Counted from the stretch's first letter, positions 46,481 to 60,205 are shown. The stretch is 64,000 nt of DNA from Ifrita kowaldi (GCA_013398055.1 VZRS01015025.1:558001-622000), one strand, 5' to 3'. Made by a program: numbers and translations. Notes: generated from the letters alone by a model not told the origin.

Positions 46481-49400
46481 CATGGATGTGCGTAGGCTCG
46501 CATTGCTGTGGCTTGTGGGATTGTTCTCCTTTTTTGTTTTTTTGTTTTTTGTCTTTTTTTTTTTTTTCCTTTTTTTTGAGAGAGAGGGCAAGGAGACTGA
46601 GTAGCGTGGGCTTTGCTTTTACCCTCTTGAAGTGATTTTTGAGGTCTTGATTTGGGCTTGACTCCACTTACCCGATTAGTCAAGAGCACTCGTGTGAAAA
46701 CTTGGTGGCGTGTTCGCTACAGATTTAACTTAGGATCCCAGTTTTCTCGTTCTCAGATCCACTTGAAAGACACAGTACTGCGACAGCAACGGTGTGCTTT
46801 GTCCTTTTTTTGTTATTTCCTTTTAGTTCAATGGACTCCGTAACAATACGATTCACTGTTGGTGAGCACCTGTCAAACTCGTGACAGGCTTGCGTGCCCG
46901 TCCCACCTTTGCCATGGCTGCGGCGGCTCTGAACAGCAGGCACTCTGTTTTGGGGCTGGATCTGGGGCTGGACTGGGCTGCTCTGGTTTTTGTCATTCAA
47001 CACACTTTGATACTGCTCCCCAGGCTCGCGTGTAGATCCCGTCTGGCTAATAGCAGCCAACAGGGACTTCTGCAGAAATGTTTTTGCTTAAAATAGACTG
47101 GTGACTTCTTTTCACACAACTGACAAGTCTAAAACCGGGACGAAGGAGGAGTTAAAATACTTGCTGATGCTGTGTTTATCAGGAGAACTTTGGTAACACC
47201 TTTGAGTCATGCACTGTGAAGTAAAAGATGGTGTCCGGCTCGTACACGGTTCTGTATTTTCAGTTTTGGGGAGTAGCTGCTGGTTTGGATGACCCTTCTC
47301 ACTGAGGAGTGCCGATGTGATACAGAGAGGGTGTCCTCAGTAACAAATGGAAACAATTGCCTTAGTTCTGCTCTCCTTACCTTACATTTTGCACCACATT
47401 TCTCAAGTATTTATAATTTATTCAGCTTTTTTGCTACATATTTTTCTGTGTTTGTACATTGCTGGGAAAGGATTTTGTTGTGCACACAGCTGGACTTTAT
47501 GGCGCTGGACACTTGAATAGATTTTATAGTCTTCACTCTTGCACTGCAAGCCTAGAGGTTGACTACTGCTGGTGTCCCAACTCCTGAAATCAAGCAAAAA
47601 CTACCAATGCAAATGGGTTTGTAAGAATAAAAAAAAGTTTTAAAAAAAGCCATAAAGCTCACCATTACACATCCTTTTTTTTTTTTTTTTTTTTTAAATT
47701 TAGCAAAACTTAACAGGAAACTTCACACTTTTGCAACCTGGTTGTGTCCCCACCCTGTTGTCTGCGTGTCCTGACCAGGGACGATCCTGTCTGTAAGCAG
47801 CATTTAGGGCTGTAGCTGAAAATGACTGTTGTCCTGCCAAAGCCACGAGGCAAATCACCCTCTAAGTCCGTGACAGCCCCTTGTGATGGGTATCTTGAGC
47901 AGAGCTGGGGTGTGAGGAAGCTTTACTAGCATGGGTGGAAAATAGGTGCATTTCGGTCAAGTTTTGTTCTGGCTCTTCTGCAGCTTTGACTCTGCTTGTT
48001 GTCTTTTGATACAGTATCTCAAAATATGGGTTATCTCTTGTTAGTGAAAGAACAGATAAGACATTGCCAGAATGCAGAAAACGCCCTGACATGGATGTAT
48101 GGTCTTCAGTAAGACCATGGAATGTCATTTTCCTTTTTTGAAACAGAGCATACCACGAGATTTCTCAGGTCTTCATTTCCTCTGAAGATGTAAAATGTCT
48201 TAAAGGGCATTATGAGAATATGAGAAAAAACAGCTTCTTTATAAAATTCCCCATACTCGAGAATATTTTCAAGCCTACAGCTAACCTGCCGTTTGAGATG
48301 GCTGGAACAGACCCAGAGCTAAAAACAGGGGTCTGTTGGGGGAAAGACGTGAAGCAGAGGGAGACTAAAGGTCCTGCAGTTCTGCTCACACATGCACTGC
48401 TGCTGAAACACAGCCTGTCCTCCCTCCTCCCGAAAAAGCCTGTACATAAACCACACTGTCAGAATACAGCCAGAGACAAGGAGGGGTTTAATTCCCTCAG
48501 AAACCATTCTGCTGTTAAACTGTATCAGTTGCTTTGACAACGCACAGAGGGAAGGCTCTGTGCAGGCAAACAGAAGTCGGTACTGTTGTCCTCCAAGTTA
48601 CATGTGAACTCTCACCAAAAAGGTTTTATGTGAGAATACTGAACTCCACTGCTTCCCTACACAAGTTTGTTTTAAGTCTATCATGCATTACAGGATTACA
48701 GGATGTTACATGCTTCAACTTGGTATGAATCAGCCTTTCTTCAGATTGCTGCATCAATGAAATAGTGTGCTCTCAAGCTGATGTGTGATCCTAACAGTGT
48801 CAAGATTGATCTTTCATTTAAGTACAATGTAATATTTGGGATTTCTGGAGCCCATTCCTTATTCTGTGCTTTGTTTATTAGTTGCTTCAGAGAAGAAGGA
48901 AACATCGCCAGAAAAAGGAGGGGAGGGATCTCTCCTTAACAGAATTTAAAGGAGCAGCTGTATGCTGGTGGCTGTGTCCGGGCAGAGGTGGTACCAGGAA
49001 GAATCCTGGCTAGCTGTGCCTATTGATAGAGGGCTGGAAACGTTCTCTGGTCCACTGTAAACATCGACATCCAGAACGTGTAGCATTTCTGTGTGCTTTC
49101 CAGGTGTGTGACCTGAAATTCGAAATGCAGGAAAGTACTTGCTGAGGCTAGACAGTGAAATCTTCTGAGTGCTTCAGAAAATTGGTGCCAATCGAAAATC
49201 CTGCCAATTGTGTTAATTAAAGCACAACATTTTTGTGCTTTGATACCTGGTAAAGTGCTTTTATTTGTTATTAAGAATTACTTTTTGTGAAAGGAATGGG
49301 GAAACCTCTAGATGGGAATCAAACATACTCACTTTTTAATAGCCAGAACATTGCTGTGCTCTTAAGATTTTACAGAAGCATAGATTTCCAAAGCAGGGTT

Positions 49401-52400
49401 CAAAGACAGCCTACTCACAGTTGTCTGTATTTTCATAGCTGAGGTTACTGAGGGCTATGGAAATGCAAGGCTTTATCAAAGATTACACTGGACAGCAGTT
49501 GTAAAAATCCAACTGGACCATGTGTGTACTGAAGGCTTGCAAGCCCACATCAGCAAAACCCAGGGCTCCTGCTCGTGGTCATAGGTTGCGACACATGGCA
49601 TAATTGCAACATTATTCTCAAAGAAATATAATCAAAGTGAAGTAGTTTTAATTCTACTAAAATCTAAAGGCCAGTAGAGTAAAACGTTAAGTGAAGCACT
49701 CTTCCTGTTTGGTTGCATTACTGTTAATGTATTTCATAAAGAATCAAAGCATAACTTTTGGAGGATGTGCTCATAAACACACTCTCTCCCCTAACTTAAA
49801 TAAGAAATTTAAGATTTACTGCACTTTTGGAAAAACTCCAGCTCCAAAGATTTTTATTTTATGCAGATTTCTGTTCCCCCACCATGGATTAAGGGTTTAG
49901 GGGAGGAATAGCTGCCAAATGGTTTTATAGGTGTATATAAATGAAAAAAGTTTAATATAGTTGAAACTCTATAGTGGTAATGGTGAAGGACATCAAAGCT
50001 AAATCTTCCTTAAGCAATTTTTGGCCATGTACACTTACTTTTAAATTCAGCTTTAAATGATTCGGAAAAGGACTCTGAAGCTAAATTTACTTTGGTGTCA
50101 TGAAGATCTGTAAGCTTGCATGAAAACTACTTCTGTTTTATTTAAAATTGGAGCTTTCAGTCAGTACTTGGAAAGTCTGGCTTCTGCTCCCATTGGCTTC
50201 CCTGGGATTTGGATCCAGCCCAAAGTATTGCAGGAAGGTAAGGGAAATGATCCAGGTTTAATTGTCCATTCTGTTCAGAGTCTTGTGTTATGGGGTTAGG
50301 ATAACATGGCACTGTGATGAATGTTCATCTGTCAAGAGTTCAAAATCTGCTGTCTGTGCATGGCAGTAATTAAATCACCTTAATTGTTTTTTCATGATTC
50401 TTTCTGAGAGAGGGAAAATTACTTGCCTTGGATTAGCATATTGCCAAAGACTGTTATAAATATTTATGGGGTGTTCTCTTTCAATAGAAAGCCTGTACAT
50501 TCTTCACAGGTCTCCATAGTTCTTTTTCTCAAACACAGAAGAGTAGTTACTTGAATGCACTAATTACCATCATTTCCCCCTCTTGCAAAGCTTCAGTAGA
50601 TACTGGTTTAACAGTAAAAAAGGTAAGTAGTTTAGAAAGAAGCATTGCAAAAAATATTTAATTACCTCTGTAAGCTGCAGAATCTTTTTGAAGGTGCACA
50701 TTTGTGGAACAGGTTTGAGAGTTCCAATTTTTTTCCTTTTATGGTTGTAGAAAATACACAGTTTTGGAAGAATTACTGGCTTCTCTCTCTGTTTTTTTCC
50801 CTGCTTTCACATTAAGGCCTCATGCACTATTCTTATATTCTAAAATACTGAAAAAAGAAAAAGTAGGAACGTAAACGCTCAGTTAAAGAGCTGCACAGCT
50901 TAGTTCTTTTTTTTATAAAGGTCGTCAAGCAAAATATTCCCAAGAGTATGAAATAATTATGCCTGTGTTAAGAATGGTGGAACAAAGCGAACAGTATAGT
51001 CCTGACTTGAATAATGCCAGGATTTCACTGTAGATCATTATGGAAAACTCAGGAAAACAGTCAGTGCACAGCTCTTTCATGGCTCTGTTTACGCGTACGT
51101 ATGGTCTGTGCTGGGTGTCGGGAGAGACGCATTTATGTCGCATTACAGGAAGTAAAGTTGAGGGGCTGGTGCTTCTCCATAAAATTATTCTACCTGCTGG
51201 TGTTAGAGGGTAAAAGTTTTGCTTTTAATGCCTGGAAACTTGGAAGTTTTTTTTACATAAAAATACCTTTTGAGGAAAGTGAGTAGTCAGTTAAAATCCT
51301 TCTTAGCCTATTTCAACATTGTATGTAAAGTGTTCACATGCTTCTCTCTTGGGTTGCTCTCCTCCTGAAAACCTGCACCTCCGATATATCTGGGCATTTT
51401 GAAACTGTGCTTTCAACTGCAGAAGAATTTCTTGAGAGGTTGTAACACACAACAGAAATGCCTGTCCTTTGAACAGTTACTAATACTAATCAAATGGTTC
51501 CTTTTTTCCTTTCAGAGCGCTGTTTCCAAGTTTATCCTGTAACAGTAATGACAAACTTCAGTATAGGCAAACATTCAAATTTTGGTTTATACTGCTGAGG
51601 TCAATAGTTTGCTAAAATGTCGAGATCGGGAAAAAACATTTTTAATATAATACAAAAGCAAACTTGTTTTGCTAAGACATTGCAGCTTGAGTAAAGATAT
51701 TTATTGAGCTCTGTTCTAAGGAAAAAATATATACTTTTTATAATAGTGGACATTGTACGTAAGTCATGGGATCATTCCTTTGTGTTTTAACTATTCCTGT
51801 TGTTTACACTGCTTTGACAAAATCCAACAAAGCTTCTGACAGCGTGCCAAGAGAGATTTAATGAGTATTGCAACGTAAACGGAACTGGTGAAGCACAGAA
51901 GGTGCAGCTGTAAGAGCACAGCAGCTCCGAGGCTGGACCACAGTGCCAGCTCTCCAGTCTGCTCTCTCCCTCGGTGACGATGAGCACATCCCTAGCCAGG
52001 AATAAGAACAGGGCAAGGGGACACCAACACAACACTAAAGTCATCCCAGCCTACAACTGGGCTTGACTTCCTACGCCAGGTGTGGTTAGCAAGTATTTTC
52101 CTTCCACAGCTCGTAGGATTTCACTGATAAAGCATTTGTCAAGCTATGTTTTTGTACAGAAGTGGGCATGTTTTGGCAAAATACCTTAAAAGGGCATCAG
52201 GCAAGGGAAAAATGTATTTATAGGTATCTTTCAATCAGGTACAACTGATATGCACATAATTAACACTAACTGAGCATGCACTTACATGTGTGTTACAAGC
52301 AAAGGAAACACAAAGACTTGTCCAAAACAGGGAACAAGCATCTAAAATGCCGTGACTGTGTTGGGTTTGAGGAGTAAGCAGTAATACCTTTGCCAGCTTT

Positions 52401-54640
52401 GCACTCCTACTAACAACCTAGATAGTGTTACGCAGACTTTTGGACTGTAGCAGCAGAGGCGTTCCTACCTTGCTTCTAATAAGTAATGTATAAATACTGT
52501 ATGATAAGCTGATCAGTACTTTCGTGTAAGAACTAATTTGTCCTTGACTGAGAAAGTCAGCTGTCTTATCCTCTGCAGTATGGACTGGGGACAGTGAAAG
52601 TACAGAGCCCCATTACTTTTTTTTTCCCCCCCCTTCATGGTCCTCTCTGCAGAGTGTACCTGAAAGTTACTACTGCTCCTCTGCAGACAGAAATAGGTAA
52701 GGGAGAGAGAATCTGAGTGGTAACCTTGAGAAAAAAAGTTGGAGCAGATGGCATGAATTGGGACTGCAGTAGTGTTCTATCTACCACCAAAACTTAACAA
52801 CAGAATTTTCAAGCATTAATGGAGAAGTAATCTCCTTCATACTTTGGAGGGAATTAATGAGACATCTCACGTTCCCGTGACTGCCTGCCGATATGACAGC
52901 ATGTACCATCTACAGCTGTATTCTTGTTGGAAACAATGCTAAAGAACTTCCCTGGAAAGGTACTTTGGAAAAACTGATTATGCATTGAAAGAGTTCTCTT
53001 ATTTTTTATAAACATGGTGAAAACATAGATTTAAACAGTAAAAATGTTACTGATGGAGTTGTCCCTCTATAAATCAGGGCTATGCTATTTATAAGTATGT
53101 TTATTTTGCTTCCTAGCATACATTCTCAGATCTTGAAATGGTATGCAGTGCTTGTTCCAGTAATTAAGCTGTTTTAGACAAGGATTTTACATGTAGTGTT
53201 TTAGCAACTAAGTTTCTTACAGCATAAAACTGGCAGCCCTTCCAAGCCTGTGTCATCCAGGAGTATAAGATGTTATTACATTTCTGTGAGCTCACTGGAA
53301 GCCTAAAGAGCAATCAAACCCTTCTTCCCCTGCAGTTTCACCATTAACTTAAGTGCACTTAATTACCCAGTTGTGAATGTGGAGATTTCAAATACAGAAT
53401 CTAATGTATATTACCTATTAGAATAATTAAATTCCGTTTTAATAAAACACTCACTAAAAGCAATTTACATTGCAACACTTATACACCTAATAAGGGGAGA
53501 ATTATTACTGTATTTGCTTTTTATCTGAAATGGAGAAGGGGGCTACATTTGCAGTCACAGGTACACACTCTTTTATTCTGTACACTGTATTGTCCATATG
53601 AAATGCATTACTAAACATCTCAATCTAACTGTACAAAATGGTAAAATACACTTTAAATGGCAGTGAGGAGTAGGAGTTTGTTCTAAATGAGACACTAATT
53701 AGACACTCTGCTTTAATAATGAATTATTAAAGAAGAACATAAACAAAGTTGAATTTTGTGAAGCAAGAAAAATAAGGAGTGGTTTTCAAAGGCAACAGTG
53801 CCATGGAACTAGTTTTGAGCTTTTGCTTCTCTGCTTAAAAACCCCCGCAACAGTTCACTGAAATAAATGGAAACTTTTTTTTCTGTATGCCATTAAAATA
53901 GCTTTGCACTGCTTAATTTTTCTGCAGATTTCTAATAGAAAAAAAATTCAAGCACAGCAAGGACTTGAGCAGAACCTGATCAAAAATTTTGCTTGCTTTT
54001 TTTATTAATCTGTGGTCTTAAAAGTGTTGAGCATTCTACAGATTTAAGAATAGCCAATAAAATGCTATACTGAGTGTTCCACTTTTTCTAGGCAAAGCTT
54101 GTTGCCACTTTATAACTTACAGCACTTGAGTTACTGTTCCAGTTAGGTTCCTTTTCTTCTGCCAAAATTCATGATCATTGTGAAAAAGGGAGATGTTTCA
54201 TAAACTGATGTGGAGCTTTCTGCTAATAGCTGCACCTCAACAAATTAAAGGACTTGGTGGTGAAAAAAACATTTGAAAGCTCCCAAGCCTCAGTAATTCA
54301 AGTCTTACATTCTGCTATTCTGATCAGTTAATTGCTAAAAGTAGGACAAGACTGGTTATTAACTCTTGGAAACTGGAGAAAGAACTAGTGAAATGTTTAT
54401 GTCACCTCCTGAAATGTCAAGGGATGCTCTTCAAGGAAGCCACACAATGCAGCCTATGATATCCATCTCTGGTTTGAATACTTAAAATAAAATATGTATT
54501 CAGTAATTTAATTCAGATGCTGTGTATTTTTAAATACAACAGGATCAATACAAACTTAGTAACTGGGCGAGGGGTTCTAAATCTAACACATTTTTTGTGG
54601 TCAGTGAGAGACAAGGTCAGCAGCAGAATAATGTATCTGG
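46481..54640. other. Intergenic region between the CpG island and the LYRM4 3' end
   Basis: No convincing exon on either strand. It contains T-rich tracts (about 46525-46577; T21 at 47675-47695) and otherwise unique AT-rich DNA. If the CpG island drives a plus-strand transcript, its body or 3' UTR would lie here. Confidence 0.5.
47675..47695. repeat. Poly(T) tract
   Basis: Uninterrupted T21. It could be the poly(A) tail of a minus-strand retroposed sequence, but no recognisable retrocopy adjoins it. Confidence 0.85.
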
Positions 54641-54661
54641 TTACAGGTAGTTTAATGAAAT

Positions 54662-54667
54662 TTTATT
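54662..54667 (-). terminator. LYRM4: Candidate poly(A) signal of LYRM4
   Basis: AATAAA on the minus strand (tttatt on plus) about 280 bases after the LYRM4 stop codon. The assignment is positional only. Confidence 0.45.
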
Positions 54668-54943
54668 GCTGAAATAGGGCAGGATCTATTCCATCACATG
54701 GGACATACAAGCAAACAGATTTCAAGACTACTTTACATACTATTATAAATCACAGCCATTTATCTTAGAACATGTGACCCATTAGAAAATTGTACTTTGG
54801 TAGTCAAAAACTGAGTCTCTCAGGCATTTCTTTTGCTGAACAGACAAGCTCAGACATGTGCAGTGAGTTTATGCTTCTGTATGTGGCACTGTAGGATGCT
54901 GAAGATGGTCCAGTGTTGCTTCAGGATCAGAGGCTTCTCTTGG

Positions 54944-55006
54944 CTATGTGTTTCCTGGACTCTCAATGACCAATTTTTCTGTGAAGTACAGCTGGCCAAT
55001 GGTAAC
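54944..55006 (-). CDS. LYRM4: LYRM4 (ISD11) terminal coding exon
   Basis: LYRM4/ISD11 is a small LYR-motif protein that binds and stabilises the cysteine desulfurase NFS1 in the Fe-S cluster assembly complex, together with acyl carrier protein. Only the last of three coding exons is here. After a pyrimidine-rich acceptor (tttggttcgatttcag) it reads VTIGQLYFTEKLVIESPGNT and stops at TAG (54946-54944). The block aligns with human [20 protein letters not shown], and the exon starts at the same phase-0 boundary after the RRQ codons. The last residues differ from mammals. The gene's direction and place beside RPP40 agree with human synteny. Exons 1 and 2, including the LYR motif, were not found and should lie beyond the right edge. 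Confidence 0.88.
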   Translation of the reverse strand, partial: VTIGQLYFTEKLVIESPGNT

Positions 55007-56488
55007 CTGAAATCGAACCAAAATATCAGAAAGCTGAAACCAGAAAGTAAACAGGTTATAATTTAGGCTGCACAAAAAAATCCCAAGAACTGAATAACCC
55101 ATATATTAAGCTTTTCCATAATTACATTTTTCTTTCTATAAACATTTCTTTTTGTAAATAATACACTTGTCTAGACCTTAAGAAAAATAACCAATACATA
55201 AAATACTTGCATATATAAAATCTTGAAATAATGACATTGAAGAATACCCTTTAAAGTCTCAAAAATCAGCATTAGAAGTTACTACAGAGAAAAAGCAAGC
55301 AGGCTCTATGTTTAGAAAAATGAAAAGACGAATATAATGAAAAATAAAAAGATGGATAGAGTCAGCAGATATTTCTTATGCTTTTTGGGTGGAGAGCCTA
55401 GATATAAATTTCATGGTATGGAATTATTTTCTAGTTCCTCTGGAATCCTAATTTAACTTGCCTTATGAATGGTGAAAACAGTTCAACAGTTGTTAGTTCA
55501 GCAGTAGCATTTTACACACACTGGAACTACCTCTTGTTCACGAGATGGTATTCAGACTTCCTATATTTGTGCTTTCTAGTGCAATGAGGAAATGAAAAAT
55601 GACAAAAATGCAACATTGATTCTTTGATTCCTCTTGTTCTTTAGCACTTTCTAGTCTGCCCCACAACATCGGTAAATTGTGGTTGGATGTAGAGCTGGTG
55701 GTCATCACACAGCTCTTGGCTTAGCAGCTCAGATGGGGAAGGAAGAAGTTTCATGCCAGTAGGGTAATGAAAGCAGAAGACAACATTTATTTTTAAAAGT
55801 ATGGATTTTGGAGTCTACTTTTTAATATCTGTTATGCCCTTTCTTGCCCCTACTTTCTCCTTCAGGCCTGGGTACATAGTAGCTCTGTGTCCTTTTCACA
55901 GAAAAAAAGGTTCATACATTTAATTGTTGAATTAGGACAAAAAAGGCTAGATGCTTAATTACACTAAGCAGGGTATATTTAGTAAAATTAAAAACTGTGC
56001 AAACTAAGCCTAAAAGCAAGTCAGGCTCTCAAAGTAGTAAAAAATCAGGGAAAGAATGTTTTTGGCATTTTCCGTTTACCATTTTTTGTGAGGAAAAAGT
56101 TCTGGCCACTCTTGAATAAAAATTTCTCATCTATGCTAACACTCACATAAAATGTGAATAATATTGCCTTTTAGGAAATGAACTATTTCATTTTGACAAA
56201 CAGCCTTGTCTGAAACTTGTAACGCATTGATTTTAATCTTGAAAAATTTATTACAAGGGAGCATTTATGAAGCTGTTTGTAAAGGAACAGAAGTTTTCCT
56301 TGCCAGCAAACATTCCCTTCTTTTGGCACTCTGAGCTAAGTTCATAACAGCATATGAACAACTCTGATTATTTTTGAAGTTACTTATGAAATATGTTGCA
56401 TACAGAATATTTAAAACAAAGGCCATCCACAACTGTGGCATGTGTTACCAACAGAAATTTTAAGCTGTCAACAAGTGTTACTTGTCAA

Positions 56489-57093
56489 AGAGAACTTGCT
56501 GCTCTGGGTTATGTGGCAGGCTATACACTTTAGTTGCTGCCTTACCACAAACCATGCTGTAGTACTTAATTTTTGTATACTGTGTTTTGGAGCCCAAAGA
56601 ATCTTTAATCCTTTCCCACACAGTAGAGCAAATTTAATGGGAGGCTCAGAGGGATTACAAAAATGCTGAAACCTGAATTGCATTTTTTTTTTCTCCCCCA
56701 ACTGGGGAGATAGATGAGACTGAGTACGTGACTTCTCAGTCAATCATATTCAGCCAGGGCAGATGGCTTTGCAGGAGAAAGGTATGAGCTGCTGTTTGCT
56801 GTCCCTGTGCCAACAGGTGATGTTATCTACTGCTGCACCTCGACTCAAATGCAATGAAAGCACAGATTTATGTGTCAGCGGCTTCCTTAGCAAACCACAG
56901 GCGCACAGGCATTTCAGCAAGTGCAGAGCCACCAGTGCTGTGCTGTCAGCCTTTGCTGAGCTGCTGCAGCTTGCCTGCTCTGCTGCCTCCCTTCCAGAAC
57001 CTAGGCCATGGCATTGTAAGCTGAACTTTGAAACGTAAGGATTTTTTTTTAAGCCATTAGCCTTGAATTTCTGAAGTTATGATCAAGACTTTC
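56489..57093 (+). repeat. 605-bp duplicated block, copy 1
   Basis: Begins 'agagaacttgctgctctggg' and ends 'gatcaagactttc' against the N at 57094. It repeats at 57095-57699. The one substitution I see is T at 56785 versus C at 57391. The pattern fits two haplotypes or overlapping contig ends kept in tandem. Confidence 0.92.
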
Positions 57094-57094
57094 N
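57094..57094. other. Single-N junction between the duplicated blocks
   Basis: N exactly at the boundary between two near-identical 605-base copies, as expected for a contig join with unmerged overlap. Confidence 0.92.
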
Positions 57095-57699
57095 AGAGAA
57101 CTTGCTGCTCTGGGTTATGTGGCAGGCTATACACTTTAGTTGCTGCCTTACCACAAACCATGCTGTAGTACTTAATTTTTGTATACTGTGTTTTGGAGCC
57201 CAAAGAATCTTTAATCCTTTCCCACACAGTAGAGCAAATTTAATGGGAGGCTCAGAGGGATTACAAAAATGCTGAAACCTGAATTGCATTTTTTTTTTCT
57301 CCCCCAACTGGGGAGATAGATGAGACTGAGTACGTGACTTCTCAGTCAATCATATTCAGCCAGGGCAGATGGCTTTGCAGGAGAAAGGTACGAGCTGCTG
57401 TTTGCTGTCCCTGTGCCAACAGGTGATGTTATCTACTGCTGCACCTCGACTCAAATGCAATGAAAGCACAGATTTATGTGTCAGCGGCTTCCTTAGCAAA
57501 CCACAGGCGCACAGGCATTTCAGCAAGTGCAGAGCCACCAGTGCTGTGCTGTCAGCCTTTGCTGAGCTGCTGCAGCTTGCCTGCTCTGCTGCCTCCCTTC
57601 CAGAACCTAGGCCATGGCATTGTAAGCTGAACTTTGAAACGTAAGGATTTTTTTTTAAGCCATTAGCCTTGAATTTCTGAAGTTATGATCAAGACTTTC
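57095..57699 (+). repeat. 605-bp duplicated block, copy 2
   Basis: Second copy of 56489-57093; it continues without a break into unique sequence at 57700. Frames of 60, 88 and 91 codons occur in both copies only because the DNA is repeated. Confidence 0.92.
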
Positions 57700-57989
57700 C
57701 CATGTGCTTGAGACAAAACAAACAGACCTTCCATTTATAGCTGCTGCAAAATTCCCATCTATAAACATCCCCTGCCTCAGCAGAAGGACTGCACCAGTAT
57801 TTACACACTGACACTCATTAACCCTCCGAACCACAACAGCCTTCCTACAGTGTCCTCACCACACCAAGTCTAAAGAGAGCACTTCAGCAGCAAGCACTCA
57901 CTGTGGATCATTCTCCCAAATTAGAGACTTGAGTGGCTACCTATTGTGCTCTTTCTTCATCGTGCACGTTTGTAGCTTGTACACCGCAT

Positions 57990-58196
57990 TTACTCTTCTG
58001 GTAGGTGGCTGGAAGCCAGCGCATAGGTCAGTGCCAGGCCATTTTCATTGACCACAGGAAACTTTTGGGGAAAAGGCTCTATGATTTGCTCAGCAAATTG
58101 GTTACCCAAAATTTTATTTACCTCTTTCACATTGCAATTAAATTCCCCAGGAAAGAATGTACAATAAAGAACCGCTTTGTCATCAGGGGAAGACAT
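57990..58196 (-). other. Unrecognised 68-codon open frame
   Basis: The frame starts MSSPDDKAVLYCTFFPGEFN and ends ASSHLPEE. Its amino-acid mix is more protein-like than neighbouring chance frames. I do not recognise the family. There is no clear AG acceptor just before the first residues, and the frame ends in its own stop. It could be a decayed retrocopy, an unknown exon or chance. It lies on the same strand as LYRM4, within the presumed intron 2. Confidence 0.2.
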
Positions 58197-58967
58197 AGAA
58201 AAATAGAAGTATAAAAGTTGCTTTTCAGCTCCTTCTGAATTATTTGATGTTTAAATTCTGCCTGCAAAACTACGTACTTTGGTTCTGACAGGTCTGGCCC
58301 TCAAAACCTGACAATTTGTCCTTGTTCAAAGATTTAGTACAGGTCTATATGGTCAGCTGTTTCTTGTGAACTTGAAAACCTTACTATTGCCTTCTGTCTG
58401 AATCCAGGAGAAGGCTTAGGGCTTCAGAATGGGATTTATCAGCAGATGTAAGTGAGACAACAAATGGGTAAAAAGAAATCACTGAAGAGTAAGCACTGCT
58501 CCATGCTGTAACCCAACCGTTCTCTGGTTATTAGTTGTTTGTGTGTTCATATGGAAACAGTACCAGTCCTTTGTCATAGCTGGCAGGAAGCAATCAAAGG
58601 AATAAGCCACTTCATGGAATCTTTCACTGCTATTGGGGAAAAAAAGCAAGCAGGAGAGGTTTTCCCTATATATCAAGAGATGTGTAAGAAGAGGTGCAGT
58701 AAGAGTTAAATTGTAGAATTAAGTAAGAAAAATTATAGAAGCAAAATCTAAATGTCCTGCAGACACTGAAAGAATCTGCTATTACCCTAAAACTTCAAAA
58801 TATCCAGTCAAATCGACAACTCTGAACTCTGTCCTCTCCAAAGGTCTCTGGCTGGCCAGTGCCTGACTCTCAGGGACACCTTTGACTGGTGAGCAGGTTA
58901 TGTGTGGCTTCCATGCCAAGCCATGTGACAAATGCAATTGCAGTGGGACAGTGCTGGCCTGGGAGGC

Positions 58968-59005
58968 AGCCTGAATCCTAGGGGCTAGCCTGAATCCTAG
59001 GGGCT
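58968..59005 (+). repeat. Two-copy 19-bp tandem repeat
   Basis: agcctgaatcctaggggct occurs twice back to back (58968-58986 and 58987-59005) without mismatch. Confidence 0.9.
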
Positions 59006-60205
59006 GCCTTCCCACCTTGACACAGCTGGTAGAGAAGATCCTGCAGATCGATTGCCACTTCTTGCAAAATACTACTAGATTATCATCTTCAGTTTCTGAA
59101 GGTATGTGGCATGTCTTGTGTTTTTTATCCACACAAAGATTTTACTCAGAGTTGAGATAAAAGTGACTGCTCATATTTCTGCAGAGCTGAAAATAAGGTG
59201 ACCTGGTTTTAAATTTTTTTTCGAATTTGCCTCACTCAGAGTGCATAGTTCTGCTCTGAAAAGTATGATGGTATCTTTCCTTGACAGCTCTGTATAAATG
59301 TCTGTCTTCTTCAATAATCACCACATTTTTCCTTCCTTAGGCTCTGCAGCACAAAGGTGTGTTGCCTCTGCAGCACAAACGCGGCCAGACTTCTCTTCTT
59401 CCCATGTACTTTACAGAATTGTAATTGTGTGGCGTACAACCCATGACCTCTGACAAATCCTGCTGAGCCCTGATGAAGACACTTTTTTCTCACCGTCACT
59501 GATTTACTCATCCTTATCATCCTGCCAAACATGCCAATCTCCAAACTACTAGCTACCTGCTTGTGTGATGACTCACTGATAAATTTCAGGGTGAGTGCCC
59601 TAAAATTACTCAGGTAAGTAGCTAGGCAGCAGCCTTTTTGCCCTCAAAAGCAAATTAACTATTTTTTATTTTTTCATGCCACTGTTAATTTTTTGATGGC
59701 AGACAAAAGCAGGAGTGGCCTAACAGGAGAGGGTGCAACACTCTCACCTTATACAGAATCAACTTACAGGACAAAGCAAGGCTTAAACACATAGAAGTGC
59801 CACCCCAGCACAGCAATATGAAAACATTGTAAGACAGCAATTTCTTTAGGTCTCAGCTTTAAAAAAATTCATCTCCCAAGAGGGTCATCACTGGAGAACT
59901 AACAATGATTTACTGTTTTTCTTGAAGAAATGCTGATCATAACTAAAGCTGATGTACAACAGATGGCTTTACATACAAAACACATTTACATATCTAAAAT
60001 ATATATAGGTTGTTATACACACATGCATAAATATATGAAAAATACCAATCTCTAGATAATAAGCATAGCCATTTTCTCTCTTTTGTTACAAATTTGCAGG
60101 CAAGACATGGTTACCTTATTACAACCAGGGATCACATATAAACATACACATTTTCATGGTTCTTTATTATGGAGAAAAAGGAAGAACTCCTGTGTATTAA
60201 TACTA

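Noticed and set aside
45492..46604. Long open frames of 166-340 codons across the second CpG island
   Set aside because: Most of each frame is translated Ns. The visible ends have no family resemblance and differ in every frame.
56468..57644. Paired identical frames suggesting a gene family duplication
   Set aside because: The identity follows from the 605-bp duplicate around an N; this is an assembly artefact.
59311..59544. 77-codon minus-strand frame with basic residues
   Set aside because: No recognisable domain, no splice-site support, and repeated ctgcagcacaaa units in the DNA explain part of it.
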